From positions 1-64,000 of the forward strand of contig UQBM01000002.1 of NCBI GenBank assembly GCA_900539265.1: DNA of 64,000 nt. The letters run 5' to 3'. Under the pieces are notes generated by a model. The model saw only the letters and a program-made list of their open reading frames with translations, did not search any database and was not told the origin of the DNA. Source of the stretch: an uncultured Mollicutes bacterium (lineage in GTDB: Bacteria > Bacillota_I > Bacilli_A > ML615J-28 > CAG-313). Of the stretch, positions 43,928 through 54,337 are shown piece by piece. The stretch's first letter is position 1, and the number at the start of each line of letters is the position of its first letter. The position numbers and the translations under genes are program-made.

Positions 43928-44656
43928 TTAAAATCCTTTCTTATTATAATCAAAATTAGTTAGTTTATATATATCATTTTGTGATATTTCTATATATGAT
44001 CCTACTTCAAGTCCTTCTGGCAATACAATATTTTCTATCTTTAGCCTTTTTAAATAAGTAACAACAACTCCTACTAAGTGCATCATTCTTTTTACTTGAT
44101 GGTATTTACCTTCACTGATTGTCAAATAACAACTATGTTCACTAATATTATTAAGAATTGCTGCCTTAAATTTGACACCATTTTCATCTATTAAACCTTC
44201 TTCAATCATCTTACTTGCATTATCATTGAGGATACCATCAAATTCAATATAATACGTTTTTTTAATATTGTTTACTGGAGAAGTAATAAAATGACTGAAT
44301 CTACCATCGGTTGTTATAATAAGAAGACCTTCGGTATCTTTATCTAATCTACCAATGGGAAAAAGATTTTTAACTAAATTTGAGGATAAATCATTTAAAA
44401 GCATCATAACTGTTTTATTTATATGATCCGTTGTTGATGTCACATATCCTGCTGGCTTGTTTAACAAAAAATAATAATTTTCTTTATAAATTAAGGGTTT
44501 ATAATCTAACAATACTTGATCATAATTTTCTAAAACATTATAATCATAATTCGATACAACCTTTTCATTAACAATAATTCTTTTTTGTCTAATGATATCT
44601 CTTACTTCTTTTCTACTCCCAATATAACAATTAGCTAAATATTTGTCTAATCTCAT
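43928..44656 (-). CDS. RsuA/RluB-family pseudouridine synthase
   Basis: 242 residues: N-terminal S4 RNA-binding domain (MRLDKYLANCYIGSRKEVRD) and the catalytic domain with GRLDKDTEGLLIITTDG, where the first Asp after the arginine is catalytic. It modifies a uridine in 16S or 23S rRNA; the subfamily cannot be decided by eye, though length favours RsuA. ATG at 44656 has GGAAAGGA upstream. An extended -10 (TGATATAAT) lies at 44734-44742. Confidence 0.9.
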   Translation of the reverse strand: MRLDKYLANCYIGSRKEVRDIIRQKRIIVNEKVVSNYDYNVLENYDQVLLDYKPLIYKENYYFLLNKPAGYVTSTTDHINKTVMMLLNDLSSNLVKNLFPIGRLDKDTEGLLIITTDGRFSHFITSPVNNIKKTYYIEFDGILNDNASKMIEEGLIDENGVKFKAAILNNISEHSCYLTISEGKYHQVKRMMHLVGVVVTYLKRLKIENIVLPEGLEVGSYIEISQNDIYKLTNFDYNKKGF

Positions 44657-44733
44657 TATAAATCCTTTCCATCAAATGATAGTTTGGCTTTTATTATATA
44701 GTTATAACCAAAAGTTTTATTTTTATAGTTTTT

Positions 44734-44742
44734 ATTATATCA
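44734..44742 (-). promoter_or_regulatory. extended -10 promoter of the pseudouridine synthase gene
   Basis: TGATATAAT on the minus strand about 80 bases before the gene start; the -35 position is poor. Confidence 0.5.
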
Positions 44743-44788
44743 TAAAACTGATAAAGAGATGCTAATAAAGCATATGCATACATAAAAA

Positions 44789-44814
44789 GGACTATTTTAA
44801 CTTAATAATAGTCC
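44789..44814 (-). terminator. terminator after the GHL10 protein gene
   Basis: GGACTATT pairs with AATAGTCC around a 10-base loop and is followed by TTTTTATG on the minus strand, 11 bases after the stop. Confidence 0.85.
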
Positions 44815-44824
44815 CTTTTACTTT

Positions 44825-47800
44825 TTAATGTTTCTTTCTAAGTACAACTAAAGTGGTTGTAAGAATGATAGAAATTATAATATATATCAAAGTTGTATTA
44901 CTACATGTACAATTTGTAGCCTTATCATTGAGGCTTGCTAAAGTTTGATCAAAGTCTTCCATAATCATTTCAATTTCTGCCTTTGAACCGGCCTTCATAA
45001 TATCCGCTAAAATTTGATTACAATAATCTTTTGTCTCATCTGTTGATACATTAGTATTTTGAATTTTATTTGTTGCCTCAGCAATCGCCTCTAATAAGGC
45101 TTGGTGATGATTTTGAATTTCACTTTTAAATTTAGTAACTTCTATTTCAATTTTTTCAATATCATTTAACTTTTCAATATTTATAAACAATGCATCTTTT
45201 TTGGCATTAACCAATACTTTTTCTTTATCATTGTAATCCAAATTCGTAACAAAACTATTGATATCATCTTTCATATTTTGAATCATTAATTCTAAATAAG
45301 CTTTTGCAAAATTATTTCTTAATGTTTGAACCTCTTCAGTCGTTTTAGATAATGCTATTGTTTGTTTATACTGATAGATAAGTTGTTGAATATTGGCTTT
45401 ATCTGAATTTAATGAGTTTAAATATTCATTTGCCTCATTAATAGCCTTTATCAATTCTTCAATATAAAGTGTAGCCTCATTTATACAACTATCCTTATAA
45501 GTCTTTACTTCTTCTTGGTTTCCAGCAAGCATAATTTGATTTTTAGCATTATCGATCATAATTGTTAAATATTCTTGTTGACTATCTGTATACCAAGATT
45601 TGATTAATCTATCTAACTCTTCGCAAGCAGCCGTCTTTGTAACAATCAATTCTTCATGAAGAACATTTAACCAAGTTATAAACTGGCTTGGCACTTTTTT
45701 AATTTCTTCAATTGAAGCCATTTTGCTTATTAATTCCTCTTGTTCTGTAGCAAGAGTTTTTATATATACAATTTCCTTTTCTCCATATGATAATTGATTA
45801 ATATAAGCTTTTATTTCATCAATCGCATGTTGGCGAGCTTTTGCAACATTTTCAAAATATAAATTAATCGTATCATAAGCTCTTGTCCAAATATATTCGA
45901 TATCGCTTTGTTTAGTGGCATTATTAATTTGGACTTTAAAACTCTCACCATCTTTTATAAGTTCTTGTCTTTCTGCTTCAGTAACATCTGTAAATGAGGC
46001 AATTAAATCATCAATTTTTTTAATATACTGTTCTTTTACTTGTTGAAGTATCGCTTCTTCTTCTTTAATTGTTAAAATATCGCCAATATCTTTTAGTACA
46101 TTTTCTACAATTTGATTGACTTCATCGTTGTTTGTAGCAACATTAGCAATCAAGTTTTTAGCCTCTTCTAATAAAGAACTGACGATTTGTCTATTTTCCA
46201 TAGAATAAAGTGATAAATCAATTGTTGCTTCTAAGTTTTTAATAGCATCTTCTTTATATTTAAGCAATTCCTCTTCTATTGTCAAGAATTCATCTAATTT
46301 ATTTTTAGCCTCTATGACAAGTTCATCAATCAAATCTAAAGAGTTAGTATCATTTATTTGACTGATTATTGTATTTAAATATGAAGTTATAAGATTTTGG
46401 TTAATACTACTATAATTATTAAAATCTAAATAATTATTTAATTCACTTATTGCATTTTGTTTTTTAGTAGTAAGTTCTATTTTTAATTGATTAATTTGAT
46501 CGATTGCTTCTAGTAATTTTTGATAATTTGTAACAAGAAGTTTAGCATCATTACTTAAGCTATCATATTGATTTTTGATATCATTAACAATTGCCTCATC
46601 TGCAAGCGTAATATTTAAAGAAAGACCATCAATTAAAGATATAATATATTCAGCTTTTTGCTCATCTGTTAAGGCAGCTTCTTCATCAATATAGGCTTTC
46701 ATTCCAATATTTAGTTTAGTAACGGGGGTCATTGGTGAACCAGTTATTAAAGTATCTAAATAGCGTACAATAATAATAGTTTCATTAGGCTCTAATACAA
46801 TAGAACTACTCGTATCAAAACCATGAACTAAGGTTTTAATTTCATTACTAGCCACAATTATATATCCATCATTATTAGATGATTTACTCTCAAAAGCATC
46901 CGTTAAATAAAAGGATATATTACTAGTGGTTTTATTTACATATACCCCTGCTACTGATGACCAACTACATGGTTGAATGTTTGTTGGATCATCAATTTCA
47001 TGATAATTACCTAAAGCAAGAAATAAAACATTATTTTCAATAACAAAAGTATGACCAGACCAACCAATATATCCTGTTCCCCCTTCATCATATGCACCAT
47101 CATCATCTGGTCCCATTGAACTAGGATCATTTCGGTAAAATAACGCATTTTCATTTTTAGCACTATATCCAATGTTTACCAAAATTTCTTTACTAACACT
47201 AAGATTATTTTCTGTAAGTGTTATAATTAAAGGAATTTCTTTTACAGCTAAATAATTTTTTAATTTAACTCCTGTTGTAATGTTATAAAGATTAATATCA
47301 TCACTATTTTTATATTGCAAAGTCATATTATTTTTTAAAGGAATTGTCCTATTGGTTTTAATATGTAAATCTAAAGTATTTATATAAGTTTGCAATTGTT
47401 CTTCTATTATTTCATATTCTTCAATAATTTCTTCAGCTGCCACTAATTGATCTAAATTAGTAACTTTTTGTTGTTCTTGAGTAGACAAAGTATTATATAA
47501 ATTACGAATATGAATAATTATATTTTTTGCCTCATAAGTAATAGGGTTAGGTAAATTATTAATTAGAGAAATAATAGTACTATGGTCAACTGAAGCATTT
47601 ACAATTACAGCCTCACTTGTTTCGTTTGCAAGATTAACAGAGGCAACATAGTAATTATAATTACTGAAATCATCAACTGCAATACTTGTTGTTTGAATAT
47701 ATTTATATATATGATTTATATCATTTTTATCAAGAATCGTACCTTTTGGTACTTTATAAATTATATAACCTCTACTATTTTCTACTTCATTAAAACTAAT

Positions 47801-49243
47801 TGTACTTGTTTGTTCGTCATAATTTATCATTGTTGGTGCTACTTCATCTAAAAGAGGAGCATAATATTTACTAATAGCACCTGGGATTTTTTTAGCCCAA
47901 TAATCATTAGAAATTAGATTTACTGCATGGTTTACAATATCACTAGAAGTTTGTTTTAGTGATGAATATTTATAAAAACATGCTCCATCAAATTCAGGAT
48001 ATTGACCAGCATTTAAAAGTTGTAATTGAATCTCATTTTCATTGTATTTCCAATATTTATACGAACCCTCAGTACTGGGATCAGCCCCCATATAAATACC
48101 AAGACCAGTATAAAAATTAACCTTTTTATTACGAACAGCCCAACTCCACCATTTGGTTAATTCTACGAAATTAGCACCACTATGTTCAATTGCCCAATAG
48201 CATTGTGGCATAATATAATCAATCCATTCATGATTAATCCAGTTTAAAGTATCTGAATATAAATAATCATCATAGTGAGCAAAACCTGAAGTATTTGAAT
48301 AAGTGGGCATTGTTAAATTACCATTTGCGTCATAAGTTGGAGCTTTTTGATAGCCACCATTTTTATAAATTCCAGAAGGTGAAATTCCAAGTTGAACTGC
48401 TTTGTGATTTTCTTGATTATAAGCACGAATTTCATTAGACAAAGCCTCAATAAATAAATCGACTTGTTTTCTTCTAAAATCACCAATTGAAAGATTTTCG
48501 GTATTATATTTTTCTCTTGTTGAGGTATCATCTGCACCATCAATATAAAAATAATCATCAAAATGAATAGCATCAACATCATAATTTTCAATTAACTCCA
48601 TACAAGTATCAACAATAAAACTGCGCACTTCTGGAATGCCTGGATCAAAAATAACATTATTACCAACTTTAATTAAATTATTTTCATCATTTGCAGGATT
48701 AACTGCTGGAAGAGCCTCTGCTACATATTGTGAATTAGAACCATCACCAGAAATTCGATAAGGATTAAGCCATGCATGAAATTCAATTCCTCTTTGATGA
48801 CACGCATTAATTAACCACTCAAGCGGATCAAAAACATCAAAATCAACTTCACTCCACCAACTAGCAAGAGGATTTAATGATGATTTATATAAAGCATTAT
48901 TATGTGTACGTACATGAAAAACAATGGCATTCATACCCATTTTGTCCATATCATCTAAAACATTATTCATCATTTGTTTAAACTGAGCTTCACTTGTATA
49001 TCCTGAAATGTCACTCGCAAACACTGTTACCCAAACTGCTCTTAATTGGTTAGTTGGATAATTATATTCTGAAAGTTTATATACTTTTTCATTTGAACCT
49101 CGATATGTAAGGTCACTTCCTGTATGCGTCTTTAATACTTCAAGACCTTCGGCTTTAACATCATTTACTTTTATTCCAAACAAAGTAAATAAAAAATTAA
49201 AAACTAACAGAAATAAAATTAATTTTTTTGTCGTCTTATTCAT
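44825..49243 (-). CDS. secreted GHL10-type glycoside hydrolase-like protein with coiled-coil stalk and C-terminal membrane anchor
   Basis: 1472 residues. A signal peptide (1-31) is followed by a glycosyl hydrolase-like 10 (DUF187) domain at about 60-430: LRAVWVTVFASDISGY, DKMGMNAIVFHVR, HAWLNPYRIS, VDAIHFDDYFY, LGISPSGIYKNGG and DYIMPQCYWA. Fibronectin-like strands and a beta domain follow (about 470-880). From about 890 to 1440 the protein is helical with FIVAR/DUF-like repeats rich in Leu, Glu, Lys and Asn. It ends in a membrane segment (about 1451-1467) and RKKH, with no LPXTG motif. Probably a membrane-tethered peptidoglycan- or glycan-acting protein with its enzyme held far from the cell on a stalk. 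Confidence 0.85.
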   Translation of the reverse strand: MNKTTKKLILFLLVFNFLFTLFGIKVNDVKAEGLEVLKTHTGSDLTYRGSNEKVYKLSEYNYPTNQLRAVWVTVFASDISGYTSEAQFKQMMNNVLDDMDKMGMNAIVFHVRTHNNALYKSSLNPLASWWSEVDFDVFDPLEWLINACHQRGIEFHAWLNPYRISGDGSNSQYVAEALPAVNPANDENNLIKVGNNVIFDPGIPEVRSFIVDTCMELIENYDVDAIHFDDYFYIDGADDTSTREKYNTENLSIGDFRRKQVDLFIEALSNEIRAYNQENHKAVQLGISPSGIYKNGGYQKAPTYDANGNLTMPTYSNTSGFAHYDDYLYSDTLNWINHEWIDYIMPQCYWAIEHSGANFVELTKWWSWAVRNKKVNFYTGLGIYMGADPSTEGSYKYWKYNENEIQLQLLNAGQYPEFDGACFYKYSSLKQTSSDIVNHAVNLISNDYWAKKIPGAISKYYAPLLDEVAPTMINYDEQTSTISFNEVENSRGYIIYKVPKGTILDKNDINHIYKYIQTTSIAVDDFSNYNYYVASVNLANETSEAVIVNASVDHSTIISLINNLPNPITYEAKNIIIHIRNLYNTLSTQEQQKVTNLDQLVAAEEIIEEYEIIEEQLQTYINTLDLHIKTNRTIPLKNNMTLQYKNSDDINLYNITTGVKLKNYLAVKEIPLIITLTENNLSVSKEILVNIGYSAKNENALFYRNDPSSMGPDDDGAYDEGGTGYIGWSGHTFVIENNVLFLALGNYHEIDDPTNIQPCSWSSVAGVYVNKTTSNISFYLTDAFESKSSNNDGYIIVASNEIKTLVHGFDTSSSIVLEPNETIIIVRYLDTLITGSPMTPVTKLNIGMKAYIDEEAALTDEQKAEYIISLIDGLSLNITLADEAIVNDIKNQYDSLSNDAKLLVTNYQKLLEAIDQINQLKIELTTKKQNAISELNNYLDFNNYSSINQNLITSYLNTIISQINDTNSLDLIDELVIEAKNKLDEFLTIEEELLKYKEDAIKNLEATIDLSLYSMENRQIVSSLLEEAKNLIANVATNNDEVNQIVENVLKDIGDILTIKEEEAILQQVKEQYIKKIDDLIASFTDVTEAERQELIKDGESFKVQINNATKQSDIEYIWTRAYDTINLYFENVAKARQHAIDEIKAYINQLSYGEKEIVYIKTLATEQEELISKMASIEEIKKVPSQFITWLNVLHEELIVTKTAACEELDRLIKSWYTDSQQEYLTIMIDNAKNQIMLAGNQEEVKTYKDSCINEATLYIEELIKAINEANEYLNSLNSDKANIQQLIYQYKQTIALSKTTEEVQTLRNNFAKAYLELMIQNMKDDINSFVTNLDYNDKEKVLVNAKKDALFINIEKLNDIEKIEIEVTKFKSEIQNHHQALLEAIAEATNKIQNTNVSTDETKDYCNQILADIMKAGSKAEIEMIMEDFDQTLASLNDKATNCTCSNTTLIYIIISIILTTTLVVLRKKH

Positions 49244-49276
49244 AGTTTCTCCTTCTTTTTATATATTATTATATGT

Positions 49277-49285
49277 ATTATAGCA
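49277..49285 (-). promoter_or_regulatory. extended -10 promoter of the GHL10 gene
   Basis: TGCTATAAT on the minus strand, 34 bases before the ATG, with GAAGGAG between. Confidence 0.65.
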
Positions 49286-49405
49286 TAATTTTTAAGAATA
49301 TTAAAGATGAATGCAAACGTTTTTATGGAAATTTTAGTTAAATTTCTAAATATTTTCATAAAATAAAAATTTTTACATATAATCATACTAAGAGGTACTT
49401 GTGTT

Positions 49406-49870
49406 ATGAAATGGTTAAAAAGAATTTTATTATTTGTTTTGGTAGTTTTTTTATATTTTTTACCTTCTTTAATTTTTAGAAGTGATTTAGAATTTTACGA
49501 TAGTTTAGAAGGACCTAAACTACCTAGTATTGTTTTCCCTATTGTTTGGAGTATTATTTATGTTTTGATGGGAATTTTTGTTGTTAGTATTTTTGACAAA
49601 AGAAAAGATTACAATAAAAAAGATTTTACTCGAGTTATTATTTTCCTTGTCATCAATTACGTTATTAGCTTTACCTTTCCTTACTTTTTCTTTATTAAAC
49701 AAAGTTTATTTTTAGGGTATGTAACAACACTTCTTAGCTTTCTTACAATTACACTTACAACAATTGAATCCTTACTTCTTTCTAAAAAAACATCTTTCCT
49801 TCTTTTACCATATGTATTATGGGGTATAGTTGCTTCAGTATTTTCTATTTTATTATATTTGAATAATTAA
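49406..49870 (+). CDS. tspO: TspO/MBR-family membrane protein
   Basis: 154 residues with five membrane segments. The first loop PKLPSIVFPIVWSIIYVLMG is the family signature. TspO proteins bind porphyrins and other ligands; the role in Bacillota is unclear. ATG follows GAGGT; TATAAT lies at 49378-49383. Stand-alone gene closed by a strong terminator. Confidence 0.88.
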   Translation: MKWLKRILLFVLVVFLYFLPSLIFRSDLEFYDSLEGPKLPSIVFPIVWSIIYVLMGIFVVSIFDKRKDYNKKDFTRVIIFLVINYVISFTFPYFFFIKQSLFLGYVTTLLSFLTITLTTIESLLLSKKTSFLLLPYVLWGIVASVFSILLYLNN

Positions 49871-49874
49871 AAAT

Positions 49875-49904
49875 AAAAGTGTGTAGTAGTCTCTACACAC
49901 TTTT
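49875..49904. terminator. bidirectional terminator between tspO and the M18 peptidase gene
   Basis: AAAAGTGTGTAG pairs perfectly with CTACACACTTTT around a 6-base loop; T-tract follows on the + strand and A-tract before it. Confidence 0.9.
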
Positions 49905-49934
49905 TAATAGGAAATTATCAAGAAGTAATTTTAA

Positions 49935-51200
49935 TCAACCAAGAGATATTTCATCCTTATTTATCATTATTTTTGATTCATAATATTTTGTTAAAGCTCT
50001 TAACATATAATCGAAGTCTTTTACCCCTGCTAATTCAGTAGTTGAATGCATTGCTAGTTGAGGTAAACCAATATCAATACTTGGAATACTTATATGTGAT
50101 TGTAAAATAGAACCTAGTGTACTACCACCCCTTTGATCGCTACGATTTGTATAATCTTGATACAAGATTTTAAGATCTTTACACATCTTTTTAAAAATAG
50201 CCTCACTTAAACCATCGGTTGTATATCTTAATCCTGCTTGATGTTTGATAACAATACCTTCATTCATATATACCATATTAGTAATATCACTTTTTTCAGG
50301 ATGATTGGGATGAACTGCATGAGCATTATCAGCCGATATTAACAAAGAATTAGCAAGTAATATTTTAAAATTTAGTTTAAAACTATTAGCAATCCTTTCA
50401 AGAACATCCTTCACGAAAGAGGAATCAGCCGCGTTTGCAGCAACACTTCCAACCTCTTCATTATTTAAAACTGTACAAACAGCTATATTTTGATTATTTG
50501 CCTTAATTAAACTATCAACACAGATATATGCACATTCTAAATCATCTAGTCTTGATGAAAAAAGATATTCATTATTACTTCCTACTACTTGCGCCTTTTC
50601 CTTATTATATAAGAATAAATCCATTGATAAGACATTTTCTTGCTTTGTATACTTTAAAAGCACATCTTCAAATGATTGATTGCAGCTACCAAGAAGTGGC
50701 AACATATCAATTTGAGGATTAAAATTATTATCTTGAATTTTATTCAAATGAATTGCCACACTAGGAATAACAATGGTTTCATCTAAATTAACTAATACTT
50801 CTTTAATCTTATTTTCACTTTCAACAAATATTCTTCCCGCAATCCCTAAAGGCCTATCGAACCAACTATAAGCAATCATTCCACCATACCCTTCAGTATT
50901 AAGTTTCGTATAGTTATTCTTCATATCTTTTATTGTTGGATGAGGCTTTAATTTGTAAGATGGTGAATCACTATGGCTCGCTACTATATTAAAACCTATT
51001 TTTTCTAGTTGTTTGGGAATTTTAAAAGCAACAATACTTGAAGAATTTCTAATTACATAATAATTATTACCCTTTTCTAATTGCCAATCATCTTTTTCTT
51101 CTAATTTAGTAAAACCATTTGCTTGTAATTTAGTTTCAATATTTTTTATTGCATGATAGCATGTATATGATTGATCTAAAAACTCTATTAATTCTTTCAT
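49935..51200 (-). CDS. M18 family aminopeptidase
   Basis: 421 residues, cytosolic dinuclear zinc aminopeptidase releasing mostly acidic N-terminal residues. Metal and catalytic sites are visible: VASHSDSPS (His and the catalytic Asp), SRLDDLE (bridging Asp), NNEEVGS (Glu-Glu) and SADNAHAVHPN, with a C-terminal AMHSTTE histidine. Start overlaps the M29 stop by one base (TAATG). Confidence 0.93.
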   Translation of the reverse strand: MKELIEFLDQSYTCYHAIKNIETKLQANGFTKLEEKDDWQLEKGNNYYVIRNSSSIVAFKIPKQLEKIGFNIVASHSDSPSYKLKPHPTIKDMKNNYTKLNTEGYGGMIAYSWFDRPLGIAGRIFVESENKIKEVLVNLDETIVIPSVAIHLNKIQDNNFNPQIDMLPLLGSCNQSFEDVLLKYTKQENVLSMDLFLYNKEKAQVVGSNNEYLFSSRLDDLECAYICVDSLIKANNQNIAVCTVLNNEEVGSVAANAADSSFVKDVLERIANSFKLNFKILLANSLLISADNAHAVHPNHPEKSDITNMVYMNEGIVIKHQAGLRYTTDGLSEAIFKKMCKDLKILYQDYTNRSDQRGGSTLGSILQSHISIPSIDIGLPQLAMHSTTELAGVKDFDYMLRALTKYYESKIMINKDEISLG

Positions 51201-52438
51201 TAAAAAACAAAATTTCCCTTCACAAAAATTGGTATTTGTTTACCATCATAAGTATATCCTGTAATTTTCATATCGCTACTACCAAACATAAAATCTACAT
51301 GGGTAAGTGATACATTGTAACCTAGTTTAACTAACTCTTCTTCTTTCATAGTTGTACCATTTACTACATTCATTGAGTAAGCATTACCTAAAGCTAAGTG
51401 GCAAGAAGCATTTTCATCAAATAAAGTATTATTAAATAAAATATTTAAGTTAGAAATTGGTGAATTATGTGATATCAAGGCTACCTCGCCAAGACGTGAC
51501 GAACCTTCATCAAGTTCAATTAAACTTTTTAAAGCCTCATATCCTTCTTTAGCATCAAAATCTACAACCTTTCCATCTTTAAAAATAAAATAAAAATCCT
51601 TAATTAAAGTCCCTTGATAATTAAGAGGTTTCGTACTTACTACTTTACCATTCACTTTATCTTTATGAGGCATTGTAAAGATTTCCTCTGTTGGAATATT
51701 TGGTACAAAATAGACTCCATTACCACCCATTTCGCCACCGCCAGCCCAAATATGTGATTGAACTAATTCAATTTCTAAATCGGTGCCAAGGCTATTTTCA
51801 AAATGAAGTTTTTTAAAATTATAATCATTCATTTTTTTACTATGATTCTCCAAATTTTTAGTATGATTTATCCACTCTTCTTTTTCATCATTATCAAGAG
51901 ATATTCTTGATGTATACATAATCGCATCAAATAGTTTATCCCAAGCCTCATCTATCGCTACATTAGGAAAAACGGTTTTTGCCCAGTCATCATTTGGGTA
52001 TGCAACAATTGTCCACTGAGATTTACTTGAACTATAGTGATTTTGAAAAAAGGTTGTTTTAGGTCCAATAGCACGATTTGCCATCATCATCTTATTGACA
52101 TCAATCCCTTCCATTGCATGAGGATTTTTAGAATCAATGACAATACGACAGGCATTATTATCAACAAAATATCTCATTTTAGAAAGATTCCATTCTGGAA
52201 TTTCTTGAAGCGTCTCATCGCTTGCATAAGTATAATAATTTTTAGTTAATTCATCATCATTCCACTCAACATAAACCTTTTTAGCTCCTACAAGATAGGC
52301 TTCTTTTTGAATAAGTTTAACAAGCGGTGCTGCATGCAAATCAGATGTAATCACCACAATTTGATTTTTTTGAACATTTGCTCCCACCCTTACCGCAAGA
52401 CTTGCTAATTTTTTCGTAAGTATTTCTTTTTTATTCAT
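51200..52438 (-). CDS. M29 family aminopeptidase (AmpS/PepS type)
   Basis: 412 residues from the ATG at 52438, which has AGGAGAAA upstream and overlaps the ABC-F stop by 8 bases. The metal ligands fit the M29 pattern: TEEIFTMPH (Glu), RLGEVALI (Glu), CHLALGNAY (His, Tyr) and THVDFMFG (His-x-Asp). Cytosolic peptide degradation; co-transcribed with the M18 enzyme, giving two broad aminopeptidases in tandem. Confidence 0.93.
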   Translation of the reverse strand: MNKKEILTKKLASLAVRVGANVQKNQIVVITSDLHAAPLVKLIQKEAYLVGAKKVYVEWNDDELTKNYYTYASDETLQEIPEWNLSKMRYFVDNNACRIVIDSKNPHAMEGIDVNKMMMANRAIGPKTTFFQNHYSSSKSQWTIVAYPNDDWAKTVFPNVAIDEAWDKLFDAIMYTSRISLDNDEKEEWINHTKNLENHSKKMNDYNFKKLHFENSLGTDLEIELVQSHIWAGGGEMGGNGVYFVPNIPTEEIFTMPHKDKVNGKVVSTKPLNYQGTLIKDFYFIFKDGKVVDFDAKEGYEALKSLIELDEGSSRLGEVALISHNSPISNLNILFNNTLFDENASCHLALGNAYSMNVVNGTTMKEEELVKLGYNVSLTHVDFMFGSSDMKITGYTYDGKQIPIFVKGNFVF

Positions 52439-54212
52439 AATATTTCTCCTTTTTGTATTTTTCAATTTGTTCATTTATATTATTTAAATATTCATATCTT
52501 TCATACATATAATCTAATACATTCTTTTTTTCTTGAATTTCTTTTTCTATACTAAGAATTTTTAAATAATCACTTCCCCACAAAAACATTTGTTCATTTA
52601 AAGTTTTGATTTGACTTTCTAAATCCATAATTTTATCTTCAATTTGATCAAATTCTTTTTTCTCAGAAGAAGTAAAACGAGGAATTTTTTTAGTTATATG
52701 TTCTTTAGAACTTTGATTTTTCTTTTCCACTAAACTTGCTTCTTTAATATAATCACTAATTAGACCCGTATATTCCTTAATATTACCATCTTGATAGATA
52801 AAACAATGATCAACAACTTTGTCTAAAAAATACCGATCATGAGATATAACAATCACTGCTCCTTTAAAAGTTTCTAAATAGTTTTCTAAAATTTCTAAAG
52901 TATATATATCTAAATCATTTGTTGGTTCGTCTAGTAATAAAATATTAGGATTAGTAATTAAGATAGACAAAAGTTGAAGCCGTCTTTTTTCTCCTCCTGA
53001 TAAAGTGGCAATATTCATATATTGTTGATTTTTCGAAAACAAAAATTCTTCAAGTAGATGAGTAGCAGTAATCGTACCATTTATCGTTTGGACAACTTCA
53101 CCAAATTGTCGAATGTAATCAATAATTTTCATATTTTGATCAAATTCAAAATCTTCTTGTTTTAAATATCCAATTTTAACTGTTTCACCAATTGTAATTG
53201 TTCCTTTCAGTGGTTTCAATTGTTGTAAAATAGTTTTAAATAGGGTTGTCTTACCACTACCATTTTTGCCAACAACGCCAAGTCGATCAAACCGTTTGAC
53301 GTTATATGAAAAATTACTAAATAAAGTTTTACCATCTACTACTTGTGTTAAATTTTCAATATGAATTGTTTTATTTCCTAATCTTGAAACTTTGGAAGAA
53401 AAAGCCATTTCTCGCTTTATTTCCCCAATTGTATTATTCTGTTGATTTACTTCTTGTTCTAAGGCTTGAAAACGTAATAGTCGCTCTTTTGATTTCGTTG
53501 AACGAGCCTGAGGATTAAGACTTGCCCAAACAGCCTCTTTTTTTAAAAGAGCTTTTAATTTGCGCGAAGATGCTATCATTGATTCCATTCTTTGTTCTTT
53601 TAAAAGAAGATATGAAGAATAATTTGCATCATATAGATATAACTTACCCATTTCAATATCAAGAGTTTTTTTAGTAATTCGCTCCAAAAAATAACGATCA
53701 TGCGTAACCAATAATAGGGCCTTATTCCACTTAATAAGATATTTTTCTAACCAATTTATCATCCAAATATCTAAATGATTAGTTGGTTCATCTAAAATTA
53801 ATAACTCACAAGGTTGTAAAAGCATAATTGCTAGTGCTAATCTTCTTTTTTCACCACCAGATAATATTTGAATTTTTTTATCATATTCATCAAGTCCAAA
53901 TTTAGAAAGCATTGATTTTACTTCAAATTCATTTTCGACTTGTGCTAATCTTAAGGCTTCATTCAATATTGTTTTATTGATATCAAAAGATGGTTCTTGT
54001 TCTAAATAAGCTATTTTTAGATTATTTTTTTTATAAATTTTCCCATCATCAATAACATCATTAAAATAAATGGCTTTTAATAAAGTTGATTTACCTACAC
54101 CATTAACACCAACAATACCTATTTTATCATTTTCATTAATTGTAAAAGATACCTTATTTAAAATTATTTTATCTAAATATTTAACTGATACATTATGAAA
54201 TGTTACAAGCAT
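52431..54212 (-). CDS. ABC-F family ATPase (Uup/YdiF type)
   Basis: 593 residues with two ABC domains and no membrane segment. Walker A GVNGVGKST (about 35) and GKNGSGKTT (about 320), two LSGGEKRRL signatures and two LDEPTN Walker B motifs are intact. A C-terminal coiled coil (about 515-590) is typical of Uup/YdiF. ABC-F proteins act on the ribosome or in its assembly, and some protect against antibiotics; the lack of a known resistance-type interdomain loop by eye leaves that open. Confidence 0.92.
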   Translation of the reverse strand: MLVTFHNVSVKYLDKIILNKVSFTINENDKIGIVGVNGVGKSTLLKAIYFNDVIDDGKIYKKNNLKIAYLEQEPSFDINKTILNEALRLAQVENEFEVKSMLSKFGLDEYDKKIQILSGGEKRRLALAIMLLQPCELLILDEPTNHLDIWMINWLEKYLIKWNKALLLVTHDRYFLERITKKTLDIEMGKLYLYDANYSSYLLLKEQRMESMIASSRKLKALLKKEAVWASLNPQARSTKSKERLLRFQALEQEVNQQNNTIGEIKREMAFSSKVSRLGNKTIHIENLTQVVDGKTLFSNFSYNVKRFDRLGVVGKNGSGKTTLFKTILQQLKPLKGTITIGETVKIGYLKQEDFEFDQNMKIIDYIRQFGEVVQTINGTITATHLLEEFLFSKNQQYMNIATLSGGEKRRLQLLSILITNPNILLLDEPTNDLDIYTLEILENYLETFKGAVIVISHDRYFLDKVVDHCFIYQDGNIKEYTGLISDYIKEASLVEKKNQSSKEHITKKIPRFTSSEKKEFDQIEDKIMDLESQIKTLNEQMFLWGSDYLKILSIEKEIQEKKNVLDYMYERYEYLNNINEQIEKYKKEKYYE

Positions 54213-54229
54213 TTTTATTCACCTTTATT

Positions 54230-54238
54230 ATTATACCA
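54230..54238 (-). promoter_or_regulatory. extended -10 promoter of the ABC-F operon
   Basis: TGGTATAAT on the minus strand 18 bases before the ABC-F ATG, with AAGGTGA between. Confidence 0.6.
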
Positions 54239-54305
54239 TATTTTAAAATTGTTTTTTGTTATTTTACATAAAATTAAGTTTTTTAATTTTTATTTACAAA
54301 AGAAA

Positions 54306-54328
54306 AAGTCATAACTAAGTTATGACTT
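54306..54328 (-). terminator. terminator after rpmE
   Basis: A perfect 10-base stem (AAGTCATAAC with GTTATGACTT) and 3-base loop, followed by TTTCTTTTG on the minus strand, 10 bases after the stop. Confidence 0.8.
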
Positions 54329-54337
54329 CTTTGTTTT

